Shown here: positions 17,962 to 26,212 of the stretch, piece by piece
How positions within the stretch are numbered: position 1 is the first letter of the stretch
Layout of the letters: each line of letters opens with the position of its first letter
From: Cohnella sp. WQ 127256
GTDB taxonomy: Bacteria > Bacillota > Bacilli > Paenibacillales > Paenibacillaceae
Length of the DNA: 64,000 bases
Direction: 5' to 3'
Assembly (NCBI RefSeq): GCF_024519285.1
Contig: NZ_JAMZCY010000001.1
Location: 1,736,001 to 1,800,000, forward strand
The notes under the pieces: generated by a model
Database searches by the model: none
Seen by the model: only the letters and a program-made list of their open reading frames with translations
Told to the model about the DNA's origin: nothing
Position numbers and translations under genes: made by a program

Positions 17962-20613
17962 CTATTCCAAAAACAACGTTATTGCTCCAAACATCCCCGT
18001 AGGATCCATCGCATCGTGCGTAATCGTAAACGGCGGCTCCGGATAAAGCAATCGATCGCGATCTAATGTTGTGGCGACCTCTATACGAATAGAGTTAATT
18101 CCTTTTTTTACAAAGCGCTCAACTTCGAACGTATAAGAAGGGCAAACCTTCATCCCGACATATTCACCGTTGATCCATAGCTCCGCACCCTCATAAATCG
18201 ACTCAAACGCAATGATCGCTCGCGTCGTCGGAGCCTCAGCCAGATCAAAAGCCTTTTCATAGCGTACAATGCCCGTGAACGTCGGATTGTCGCGTGAAAT
18301 CGGCACCAATGTCTCCAGCCTCTGCACCTCTCCAAAATGTGGATATGCTTTGTTGTGGACGAGAGCATAGCCCCAGTTTGCGCTAAGGTCTATTTGGCTG
18401 CTGCAAGCTGCGAGCTTGTCACTATGAGGAATATAATAATCATACTTGCTGGCCTGCTCCTCCGTGCATTCCAATATGACGCAAGATTCATAAGGCTGTA
18501 GCTCCAATTCAATAACTATTTTTTGTGCTTCCTTCCTTGTCCGCAGTCTCTCGTACCGATCCTCCAGGCCATAATAAATAATCGCTGCTCCTTCAATTGG
18601 CAGTTCAATCTCACCTCGGAAGGTTTCGTATGCAGACTCATTCTGAAACATAAAGCGATGATTATCTTTGAAATAATGATAATAGGTCAAATCCTTAAAC
18701 GAATTGTTTAAGCAAATATCATAAATATGTTTAGCCTTCAGCTCATCGGCTAATTGACTTAAAGAGATAACGCTGCGCGTCTTGATCGCTGCAAGAAGCT
18801 CCGCTGCCCTTTGGTCATTTCGTTCATTCGAAATCCCCTCCGGATGACCGTCCACAAATATAATCTCTAATTCTTGATTTTTCATCATAAATAAAGCCAG
18901 CTCTTTTGTTACATATTGGCTGTACGGAATAATGAGACATCTAAAAACCTCACCATTGATTTTCAATTCGTGCTGATCTACTTTTCCGTTATAAGAGTCG
19001 AGTGCATGCAACATATCGGCTGGTACGAAGTCAAAATCGATTTGGTTTTCGGTCAGCTCCCGCGCCGGCTCCTGCATTTTCATATAACGGCCAGTCCATT
19101 CGCTCTCCCCGTGGTATAGTACAGCTGTTGGAGCGATATGTGTACCGCCGTTAAAGATATGGCACAATCGATTTGCATAACGCATCAAATAGGCAAAATG
19201 TCTAAATTGAGGATTATTCCCACCGGCATAAAAATGCGGAGGACAATCAACGTCAGGGTAATCGCGCATCGAAAACGCATGCGGCACGAGATAATTCACG
19301 CCGCGCACAACCAGATGATCCAATATGTACTTCATATCCCGAACTCCGAGCTTCCAGCCATATGCTCCGTACAGCTCGCACATCGTCCGTCCCTGCTTTT
19401 TCGGATCCAAATGTCCGCATGACGATCCTAATTTTCCGAGCGCATAATGATAAAACTCACCGTCTCCTTTTGTTATTCCGACTCGCTCTAAGCCTGCCCC
19501 GCCGAAAATGATCTGCCCTCCAATGACGTCGATTCCTGCCATATGCTGGCCAGCCATAGCCCTGAAATAGTGACCGGCGCCGCTTCCGAGCCTGCTGTGC
19601 TGGTTATTGTCCTCGATGACATGTCCAATATATTCCACCTGATTCGCTTCGCACCATTCCCCCAGCTGCCGGCTAAAATTTTTCTCGTATAGTTTCGTTA
19701 CAATATCCATATAGCTGTATCTGACATGGATGCTTTGCTTCATCTCGATCGTATCTGCCCATAAGTATGGCAAGTAGGCATACCACTGGTCTCCCAAAGC
19801 CTGTTGCAGCATGCTTTCAGCCTCATCGCTCCAAGGTAAAGGCATATCCTTCTGGCCAATCGTTTCATTAAAATCAAACCCGTTGACATTGCCAAACGAA
19901 GGCTCATCCGAGAAGAAGCCTGCGAACGTCTTCCCAAAGTCAGCACCATAACGTTCGTAGTGAGGCTCATATACGGCCTCGAGCTGAGTAGCGGCGGATT
20001 CTTTGTCAAGCATATTTATATAAGTCGGGTTGCCCCCGTCTGTTCTCGTTTTGTAGATGACATAAATTCTCCAATTGCCCTCCGGCAGCTTGCAAGTCAG
20101 AAAGCCGTCGCTTACTTGATCGGACAAATTAATGAATTGTTCGCTGAGCAAGCCTTTGCTGACTAACTCCATAGCTACAACTACAACTAATTGATTATTT
20201 TTTTGCTCCTCGGTATCCTTTGGCTTGCCCATATCCAACCATGAGCTTGTCGGCTTTAACATACGTGAGATATGAAGCGTTACCTCATCCTTGGCACCCC
20301 ATACATCGGCAGTATTGTAGTTGATATATACCTTTTTGCGGCTCGGATATTTGTCCTTGATGAAGCCGTTCGCATAGCCCGTAGGAAAATGAGCATCATC
20401 TAGCACCCATACGCGCATCTCCCGGTTTCTCGCCTCATCCATTACAATGTCCAAATCATGCCACCAGCCCGGTCCAGCAAACTCGGGATGCGGTCTGGCT
20501 TCCACGCACACTGCTCTAATTCCGCAATCGTAAATCTTCCCCATTTCTTCTCTAATGACGTCTTCACTCTCTCCTCTCATCCATAGAAAAGGAAGGATAT
20601 AGTTAGTATTCAT
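17962..20613 (-). CDS. GH106-like glycoside hydrolase (putative alpha-L-rhamnosidase family)
   Basis: An 883-residue cytoplasmic protein (no signal peptide). The N-terminal region (FLWMRGESEDVIREEM, EARPHPEFAGPGWW, VWVLDDAHFPTGYANG) matches the TIM-barrel opening of GH106-like hydrolases, and FSDEPSFGNV is a likely catalytic-site block. The last 120 residues form a GH2-like sugar-binding jelly roll (ESIYEGAELWINGEYVGM). GH106 enzymes remove L-rhamnose from glycans and plant glycosides; the true substrate here is uncertain. Position between the binding protein and its permeases implies that it acts on the imported sugar inside the cell. GH106 is my best family guess from layout; other GH2-associated barrels are possible. 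Confidence 0.6.
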   Translation of the reverse strand: MNTNYILPFLWMRGESEDVIREEMGKIYDCGIRAVCVEARPHPEFAGPGWWHDLDIVMDEARNREMRVWVLDDAHFPTGYANGFIKDKYPSRKKVYINYNTADVWGAKDEVTLHISRMLKPTSSWLDMGKPKDTEEQKNNQLVVVVAMELVSKGLLSEQFINLSDQVSDGFLTCKLPEGNWRIYVIYKTRTDGGNPTYINMLDKESAATQLEAVYEPHYERYGADFGKTFAGFFSDEPSFGNVNGFDFNETIGQKDMPLPWSDEAESMLQQALGDQWYAYLPYLWADTIEMKQSIHVRYSYMDIVTKLYEKNFSRQLGEWCEANQVEYIGHVIEDNNQHSRLGSGAGHYFRAMAGQHMAGIDVIGGQIIFGGAGLERVGITKGDGEFYHYALGKLGSSCGHLDPKKQGRTMCELYGAYGWKLGVRDMKYILDHLVVRGVNYLVPHAFSMRDYPDVDCPPHFYAGGNNPQFRHFAYLMRYANRLCHIFNGGTHIAPTAVLYHGESEWTGRYMKMQEPARELTENQIDFDFVPADMLHALDSYNGKVDQHELKINGEVFRCLIIPYSQYVTKELALFMMKNQELEIIFVDGHPEGISNERNDQRAAELLAAIKTRSVISLSQLADELKAKHIYDICLNNSFKDLTYYHYFKDNHRFMFQNESAYETFRGEIELPIEGAAIIYYGLEDRYERLRTRKEAQKIVIELELQPYESCVILECTEEQASKYDYYIPHSDKLAACSSQIDLSANWGYALVHNKAYPHFGEVQRLETLVPISRDNPTFTGIVRYEKAFDLAEAPTTRAIIAFESIYEGAELWINGEYVGMKVCPSYTFEVERFVKKGINSIRIEVATTLDRDRLLYPEPPFTITHDAMDPTGMFGAITLFLE

Positions 20614-20654
20614 TCTTCATCTGTCCTTTCGTAAAATAATCTCTCTTTATAAAT

Positions 20655-20683
20655 CATGCGCCCCCCTATGAAGGAGACGCATG
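20655..20683 (-). terminator. Intercistronic hairpin after the binding-protein gene
   Basis: On the minus strand CATGCGTCTCC and GGGGGGCGCATG pair (with G-T wobbles) around TTCATA. No T-run follows, so it is more likely a partial terminator or 3'-end stabiliser that raises binding-protein mRNA over the downstream genes. Confidence 0.5.
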
Positions 20684-20695
20684 GCATAATGATTA

Positions 20696-22240
20696 TTAGT
20701 TGAATTTAACCCATTCATCCAATTGCTTCTGTTTCTCTTCAATAATTTTATCGATGCCGGCTTCCTTCAGCTTGCTAATATATTCCGGCAGCTTGTCTGC
20801 AGGATCAAGTAATCCTGCCTCCAATGCGTTTTTATACGTGTTCATAACGTTTGTGACAGCTGCAATTTCCGTCTTCACCTGTGAATTGTCAAAGCTGAAG
20901 CCTAGAGCCTTGGATTTAATGGCGGACTTATTAAATTCCTCTAGCTTTTTAAAAATGTCAGGATCTGAACCATTTAGAGTATAAGCTGAGAAGGAATTGC
21001 CGAACTGCCACTTCGTTCCCATTGCATAAGGATTATTAGCTGCGGTAATGCCTTCAGGATAGTTAATGACATTGTCGGATATTTTCACATAGTGTGTACC
21101 CTCGACCCCCCAGCTTAGCAAATTGATTAAGTCCTTGTCCTTGTACATGAGATTCAGCAGCTTCATAGACTTTTCGGGAGTTTTGGCGTTCAGCGGAACA
21201 GCCCACATGAATGAAAGGACCGAACTGGTGGTGCTTGCCGGTGCAAGATACTCAGCTCCAACCATTGGTCTGCCTGTACTATTGCTTTCTTGTTCCACTT
21301 TGCCTACCTTGGTTGGACCAAAATAGGAGAAGGCTCTTCCAGCTTTAACGACATCCAAATGAACTTCTTTGGTAGTAGCCGCATCCTTGCCGATGTAACC
21401 TTTGTTATACCATTCTCTCATGAGCTTTAACTGCTCGGCATACTCCGTCGTTTCAAATAAATTGACTACTTTCATACCATTATCAAAATTTGGAAGAACC
21501 CCTAGACCATCTCCCAAATCATCGTACCATTTGTTAAAGTAGAGCATCGATGCACCGGTCGCTCCTGAAATCAGCGGAATTATTCCCGGCTCATTCTCTT
21601 TGATGACTTTAAAGACGGCCGTCATATCTTCAAGAGATTTGATCTTGGTAACATCGATACCGTACTTATCGACCAAGTCTTTCCGCATAGTTAAACCAGC
21701 ACCGGACGCCATGTCCTTCATCGGTACCACTCCGTAGATTTTCCCGTTCACCCTGCTCGTGTTCAAGTAATCCTCACCGAGTACGCTCTTGATATCCGGA
21801 CCGTGTTGATCGATCAATTCATCGAGCGGTTGCAGCTGACCTCTCGCCACCTGGCTATAGTAGCCGAAGAACGGACTAACGATCATCAAGTCGACTTGCT
21901 CATTACCGCTCAAGAGCAAATTCGTCTTTTGCACATAATCACCCGGAGAAATAATGGTCATATTGACCTTCACATTGATGAGGTCTTTAATATGAGCATT
22001 GACCGCATCTTGAATAATCGGAAGATCCTTTACGGTGTTCCCATCACCAAAAATAAGGACATTCAAATTTGTGATTTTTTCTTTTGAATCATTTTTAGGT
22101 ACTTCACTGCCAGTTGCCTGATTGCCAGAACTAGAAACAGAATCGGTATTCGAGCCGTTTTTGCCCGAATTTCCTCCGCAAGCGGAGATCACTAGAATTA
22201 GAGCAAGTAGTACAAACATTAATTTTCCAATCCGTTTCAT
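20696..22240 (-). CDS. Sugar ABC transporter substrate-binding lipoprotein, LplA type
   Basis: A 514-residue lipoprotein: signal peptide with lipobox ISAC (Cys at residue 21), then a serine/glycine/asparagine-rich linker, then a two-lobe family-1 binding domain (VLIFGDGNTVKDLP near the start, LNLMYKDKDLINLLSWGVEG in the second lobe). The long form with LNLMYKD and a late IDKIIEEKQKQLDEWVK helix is the LplA/YtcQ type that pairs with LplB/LplC permeases, found downstream. An AGGGGG box precedes the ATG. A perfect cre box (22286-22299) and a 35-bp element (22314-22348) lie upstream, indicating catabolite repression and probably specific activation. Confidence 0.9.
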   Translation of the reverse strand: MKRIGKLMFVLLALILVISACGGNSGKNGSNTDSVSSSGNQATGSEVPKNDSKEKITNLNVLIFGDGNTVKDLPIIQDAVNAHIKDLINVKVNMTIISPGDYVQKTNLLLSGNEQVDLMIVSPFFGYYSQVARGQLQPLDELIDQHGPDIKSVLGEDYLNTSRVNGKIYGVVPMKDMASGAGLTMRKDLVDKYGIDVTKIKSLEDMTAVFKVIKENEPGIIPLISGATGASMLYFNKWYDDLGDGLGVLPNFDNGMKVVNLFETTEYAEQLKLMREWYNKGYIGKDAATTKEVHLDVVKAGRAFSYFGPTKVGKVEQESNSTGRPMVGAEYLAPASTTSSVLSFMWAVPLNAKTPEKSMKLLNLMYKDKDLINLLSWGVEGTHYVKISDNVINYPEGITAANNPYAMGTKWQFGNSFSAYTLNGSDPDIFKKLEEFNKSAIKSKALGFSFDNSQVKTEIAAVTNVMNTYKNALEAGLLDPADKLPEYISKLKEAGIDKIIEEKQKQLDEWVKFN

Positions 22241-22285
22241 GCAAATCCCCCTAAATATATGATTGAATACAACTTTATCGTAGCT

Positions 22286-22299
22286 TGTTAGCGTTTACA
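22286..22299 (-). promoter_or_regulatory. CcpA cre site, perfect match, in the ABC operon promoter
   Basis: The minus strand TGTAAACGCTAACA fits all fixed positions of TGWAANCGNTNWCA. It overlaps a candidate -35 (TTGTAA) placed 17 bases before TAAAGT, so CcpA binding would block RNA polymerase at the promoter of the binding-protein operon. Confidence 0.75.
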
Positions 22300-22313
22300 A
22301 TTCTGCTCCATTT

Positions 22314-22348
22314 CCGACTCGGTTTCATTGAATATTCGACTTAAATGC
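22314..22348 (-). promoter_or_regulatory. Candidate activator element, copy 1
   Basis: A 35-base block that aligns without gaps to 33512-33546 at 28 of 35 positions. Shared parts on the plus strand are CCGACTC, GAATATTCGAC and a terminal ATGC. It lies 13 bases upstream of the candidate -35 box, where an AraC-type activator would bind. Confidence 0.45.
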
Positions 22349-22428
22349 TTAATTTCCACTTCCTCGGTTAGACGAAACCTCGATCAGTTTCCTCATGCCT
22401 TCCAAACGCACCACGTAGGAGGTCCATT

Positions 22429-24648
22429 TCACGAAATTAAGACAAATTCACTCTCGATTCCATCTTTGGAGTTAGGACCGACATACACCATGAAGCGGCC
22501 GGGCTCTACCACATACTCCAGAAATTCATTATGAAATCCTAGGCTGGCTACCTCCAGCTCAATAGCTACCCGTTTGCACTCTCCAGGCTGCAGGGCTACC
22601 TTCGCAAAACCCTTCAGCTCTTTAATGGGCCTAACTCTGCTTGCAACAACATCGGAAACATATAATTGCACTACCTCTTCGCCGAAGCGATTACCCGTGT
22701 TGGTAATATCAACCTCTGCAATAATTCGCCCATCTGCGGTTACTTCCGATTGAGATAATGTCAATCGCTCATAGGCAAATGTCGTATAGCTCAGGCCGTA
22801 ACCAAAAGGATACAATGGCTCGGTTGATCCATCCAAATATTTCATCGTGAATTTAAACTCGCCTGTAGGCCGCCCAGTATTCGGATGATTGTAATAAACC
22901 GGAACCTGACCTGCAGAATGCGGAAAGGTCGCGACAAGCTTGCCGCTCGGATTGTAATCCCCAAAAAGAACATCAGCAAGCGCGTGCCCGCTTAGCGTTC
23001 CGAGCTGCCAAGCCTCTACAATGGCATCTGCATGCTCGGCCGCCCAAGGAATGGAGAGCGGTCTACCGTTTACGAGCACGACGATCAGCGGCTTGCCGGC
23101 AGCGTGAAGCGCTTTGAGCAGCTCTTCTTGTCTACCCGGAAGTCCCAAATTCAACCTACTTGCGGCTTCGCCGCTCATATTGGAGCTCTCACCGACAACC
23201 GCGATGACGACATCGCTGCCGCGCGCAGCTTCCAATGCTTCTGTAAAATCCGATTTATTGTCATCTATTTCGCAGCCTTTGGCGTATACCACCTGCGTGT
23301 CTCCGCCAGCAGCCGCTGCAATCCCTTCGCGGATCGTAACGACATTATTCGGATTACCGGAAATTGCCCACGCGCCAAGCATCTCATCGGCATTGTCAGC
23401 CAAGGGTCCAATTAGAGCTATTTTTTTGTTGCCCCTGCTTAATGGCAAGGCTTCGTTTTCGTTTTTCAGCAAAACAATCGACCGCTGGGCAGCTTCTCTA
23501 GCTAATGTCAGGTGCTCAGGTGCCAGTAAAAGTCGCTGCTCTTGTTCCGGAGTCGTCCGATACGGATTTTCAAACAATCCCAGTGCAAATTTCATGCGCA
23601 GCACGCGACGAACTGCTTCATTCAGATCAGCATGTGATAATTGTTCCTCCGCAAGCAACTGCGGTAAATCTTCTTCATAAGTGCCGTGGCTCATGTCCAT
23701 ATCGACACCGGCCATCAAAGCTTTCTTGCTCGCTTCTTTTCTCGTTTCCGCATATCCGTGCACCATAACTTCAGCAACAGAATTGGCATCACTGACAACG
23801 AATCCTTGGAAGCCGTATTGCTTCCTCAGTACCTCGCTGAGTAGATATCGGTTCGCTGTACATGGAATCCCGTTCAGATCATTGAAGGCACTCATGAACG
23901 TTCCGACTCCAGCCTCAGCTGCCGCTTTAAACGGGGGCAAATAAACATCATGCAGCATTTGCAGCGACATATCGACTGTATTGTAATCACGTCCGCCAAC
24001 TGCTCCTCCGTAAGCAACTAGGTGCTTGGCGCAAGCAAGCAAAGCACTAGGATTGGATAAATCCTCTCCCTGAAACCCTTTCACACGCGCTGCCGCCATT
24101 AGGCTCCCTAAGTACGGATCTTCGCCAGCTCCCTCGGAAATCCGCCCCCACCTTGGATCACGAGCAATGTCCACCATAGGCGCAAATGTCCAATGCAAGC
24201 CAGCCGCAGCTGCCTCTTTTGCCGCAATTTTCGCAGTTTCTCTAGCAAGCTCAGGCTCCCAGCTGCATGCCTCAGCCAGTGGAATTGGAAAAATCGTTCG
24301 GTATCCGTGGATAACGTCCAGACCGAACAAGATCGGGATGCCTAAGCGTGATTCTTCGACCGCAATGCGTTGCAGCTCGTTCACTTTGGCTGCACCAGTT
24401 ACACCGCCCATACTGCCGATCAAACCGGCTCGAATTTTATCTTCATGATAATCTCGCCCAATCTGACTAAATTCCTCATAGGAGAGCTCGCCATTGACCA
24501 TTTGCGCGATAATTTCATCTTTGGTCAACCCGAAGGCACCGAACAAAGATGGCGATAACTGCATTAGCTGTCCGATTTTCTCTTCCAGCGTCATCTGCTC
24601 AAGCAGCCTCGCAATAGAAACTTCAACATCGTCATACATGAATTTCAT
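22429..24648 (-). CDS. Beta-glucosidase-type glycoside hydrolase, GH3
   Basis: A 739-residue three-domain GH3 enzyme. The N-terminal barrel has FGLDVIHGYRTIFPIPLA, FAPMVDIARDPRWGR and the nucleophile region GFVVSDANSV. The middle sandwich has LLKNENEALPLSR and VGESSNMSGEAASR, and the C-terminal fibronectin-III-like domain has ITNTGNRFGEEVVQLYVSD. No signal peptide is seen, so it acts in the cytoplasm on imported glycosides, releasing a terminal beta-linked glucose or xylose. The frame opens at 24693, but AAGGGG lies at the right distance before the ATG at 24648. It is placed between the ABC operon and the isomerase gene with its own upstream terminator boundary. Confidence 0.9.
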   Translation of the reverse strand: MKFMYDDVEVSIARLLEQMTLEEKIGQLMQLSPSLFGAFGLTKDEIIAQMVNGELSYEEFSQIGRDYHEDKIRAGLIGSMGGVTGAAKVNELQRIAVEESRLGIPILFGLDVIHGYRTIFPIPLAEACSWEPELARETAKIAAKEAAAAGLHWTFAPMVDIARDPRWGRISEGAGEDPYLGSLMAAARVKGFQGEDLSNPSALLACAKHLVAYGGAVGGRDYNTVDMSLQMLHDVYLPPFKAAAEAGVGTFMSAFNDLNGIPCTANRYLLSEVLRKQYGFQGFVVSDANSVAEVMVHGYAETRKEASKKALMAGVDMDMSHGTYEEDLPQLLAEEQLSHADLNEAVRRVLRMKFALGLFENPYRTTPEQEQRLLLAPEHLTLAREAAQRSIVLLKNENEALPLSRGNKKIALIGPLADNADEMLGAWAISGNPNNVVTIREGIAAAAGGDTQVVYAKGCEIDDNKSDFTEALEAARGSDVVIAVVGESSNMSGEAASRLNLGLPGRQEELLKALHAAGKPLIVVLVNGRPLSIPWAAEHADAIVEAWQLGTLSGHALADVLFGDYNPSGKLVATFPHSAGQVPVYYNHPNTGRPTGEFKFTMKYLDGSTEPLYPFGYGLSYTTFAYERLTLSQSEVTADGRIIAEVDITNTGNRFGEEVVQLYVSDVVASRVRPIKELKGFAKVALQPGECKRVAIELEVASLGFHNEFLEYVVEPGRFMVYVGPNSKDGIESEFVLIS

Positions 24649-24751
24649 CGATAAATCCCCCTTCATTTCATTTCCATCTTGCATCGTAGCCATTTTAGCT
24701 GATTAATTGTCCTCTCTCTACCCGAGACACAACTATCGATTTTTAGACTGC

Positions 24752-24791
24752 AGAAAAAAAAGATAAAACGGCTTAACATAACCAAGCCGTT
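24752..24791 (-). terminator. Terminator after the isomerase gene
   Basis: AACGGCTT and AAGCCGTT pair around nine bases on the minus strand and are followed by TTATC and a run of eight T. It separates the isomerase gene from GH3. Confidence 0.9.
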
Positions 24792-24824
24792 AATAATAGA
24801 TTTACTGCTTTATGAGCATACCAA

Positions 24825-25793
24825 TCAAACCCACCACATTTCCTCAACCGGCTCCCGTAGCAAGATTTGCTGAAGGTTTTGCACAGCTTTCGTAAAGCCC
24901 TCGTCCACAGACATCAAGCCATCCTCGTGCTCGATGCTTACTGCCCCGTTGTACCCTACAAGGCGCAGCGTGCTAAGAATATCTGCCCACGTCTTAAGAT
25001 CATGACCGTAACCTACGGTGCGGAACTGCCAGGCCCGATCGAGCATTTGCGTGTACGACTGCATATCCGTAATCCCATGCATATTAACATTAACAGGATC
25101 GATCGCAGTATCCTTAGCATGAAAATGATAAATCGCATCGTTGCGACCTAAGATACGAATAGCTTGTACGGGATCGATGCCCTGCCACCACATATGACTC
25201 GGATCAAGATTGGCTCCAATTCGCAAGCCAGCCGCTTCTCGCAAACGAAGCAAGGTTGCCGGAGAATGAACCGAAAATCCGCCATGCAGCTCCAATGCGA
25301 TATTGACGTCCAGTTCTTCCACCTGCTTCCCGATTTCCGTCCAATAAGGAATCAATTTCTGTTCCCATTGCCAATCCAAAATCTCTCTATAATCGTTCGG
25401 CCATGGCGCTACGGGCCAGTTCGGGTATTTGGCATGCTCATGGTCTCCGGGACAGCCAGAAAATCCAACAACGGTTTTTACTCCCATGAGATGAGCTAAT
25501 TCCAATGTTTTCATAAAATCGTCGTGATACGATTTCGCAATTTGCTTTTGAGGGTGCAACGGATTGCCGTGACAGCTTAGCGCACTAATTTCCAAACCTC
25601 TGGATTTAAACACATTGATATAAGCCTTAAGCTTTCCTTGATCAGCAAGCAATTCATCCACATTACAATGAGCATTTCCCGGATATCCGCCTGTTCCTAT
25701 CTCGACTGCATTCAAGCCTTTGGCAGCGATATAATCCATCGCTTCCTCAAGCGGCTTATGAACTAACAATACGGTGAATACGCCTAATTTCAT
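24825..25793 (-). CDS. Sugar phosphate isomerase/epimerase-fold protein
   Basis: A 322-residue AP-endonuclease-2/xylose-isomerase-like TIM barrel. Four metal-ligand strands are visible: IALELHGGFS (Glu), GANLDPSHMWWQG (Asp), IYHFHAKDT (His) and AVSIEHEDG (Glu). Such proteins include ketose epimerases, inosose dehydratases and 3-oxo-sugar processing enzymes; the exact reaction is unknown. AGGAGG precedes the ATG at 25793 (upstream in-frame ATGs at 25844 and nearby lack this). It differs from the deglycosidase alpha-type proteins at 26213 and 32521 and is followed by a clear terminator. Directly upstream lie remains of an MFS transporter gene. Confidence 0.8.
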   Translation of the reverse strand: MKLGVFTVLLVHKPLEEAMDYIAAKGLNAVEIGTGGYPGNAHCNVDELLADQGKLKAYINVFKSRGLEISALSCHGNPLHPQKQIAKSYHDDFMKTLELAHLMGVKTVVGFSGCPGDHEHAKYPNWPVAPWPNDYREILDWQWEQKLIPYWTEIGKQVEELDVNIALELHGGFSVHSPATLLRLREAAGLRIGANLDPSHMWWQGIDPVQAIRILGRNDAIYHFHAKDTAIDPVNVNMHGITDMQSYTQMLDRAWQFRTVGYGHDLKTWADILSTLRLVGYNGAVSIEHEDGLMSVDEGFTKAVQNLQQILLREPVEEMWWV

Positions 25794-25818
25794 TGCTCGT
25801 TTCCTCCTAAACATCATT

Positions 25819-26161
25819 TTACATTCTCTCAAATTTGCCGACATGTTTGCGAGTACGAGTTCCTATTCGCTCTTGTGACATAAAAAGCCCCATGCCTGCC
25901 AGCAGCAGTGACAATGTAATTGCTGCAAACAGCAAAGAGCCGTTTCATAATTCATAATGCCGAAGTTCATAATGAAACTAAGCACAAGCAGCATGAAATA
26001 TGGGGAACGAATTGACAGCACGAATCTTTGAAGCCAATTGGCTTTTGGCTCAGCCTGTTCATTCAGTATTAGCTCTAGCGCATCCGTTTTACGGTTTCAG
26101 GCAGCCACAAGGTTGAGATCGCCGAAATCAATCCTAGCTTAGCTGCCGCGCCAAAACACAT
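25819..26161 (-). pseudogene. Remnant of an MFS transporter gene
   Basis: The 370-base gap here is not empty. Translating the minus strand gives three transporter-like pieces in shifted frames: LISAISTLWLPETVKRMR then a stop, then WLQRFVLSIRSPYF followed by MLLVLSFIMNFGIMNYET, then LLFAAITLSLLLAGMGLFMS and a basic tail ending at a TAA (25819-25821). These read like helices 6, 7 and 12 of a major-facilitator drug transporter with the middle deleted. No intact start or full frame remains, so this is a decayed gene. The call rests on my own translation. Confidence 0.65.
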
Positions 26162-26193
26162 TCACAGGTTATCCTTAAAGGATGAACCTGTGA
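26162..26193 (-). terminator. Terminator of the deglycosidase operon
   Basis: TCACAGGTT-ATCCTT and AAGGATGAACCTGTGA pair with one bulge just after the stop of the alpha-like gene. On the minus strand a TGTGTTTT stretch follows. Confidence 0.65.
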
Positions 26194-26212
26194 TTGAGTA
26201 AGCTTATTATTT

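Noticed and set aside
23114-23680. Plus-strand open frame of 188 codons opposite the GH3 gene
   Set aside because: Ser/Ala-rich translation typical of antisense frames; the GH3 motifs on the minus strand are conclusive.
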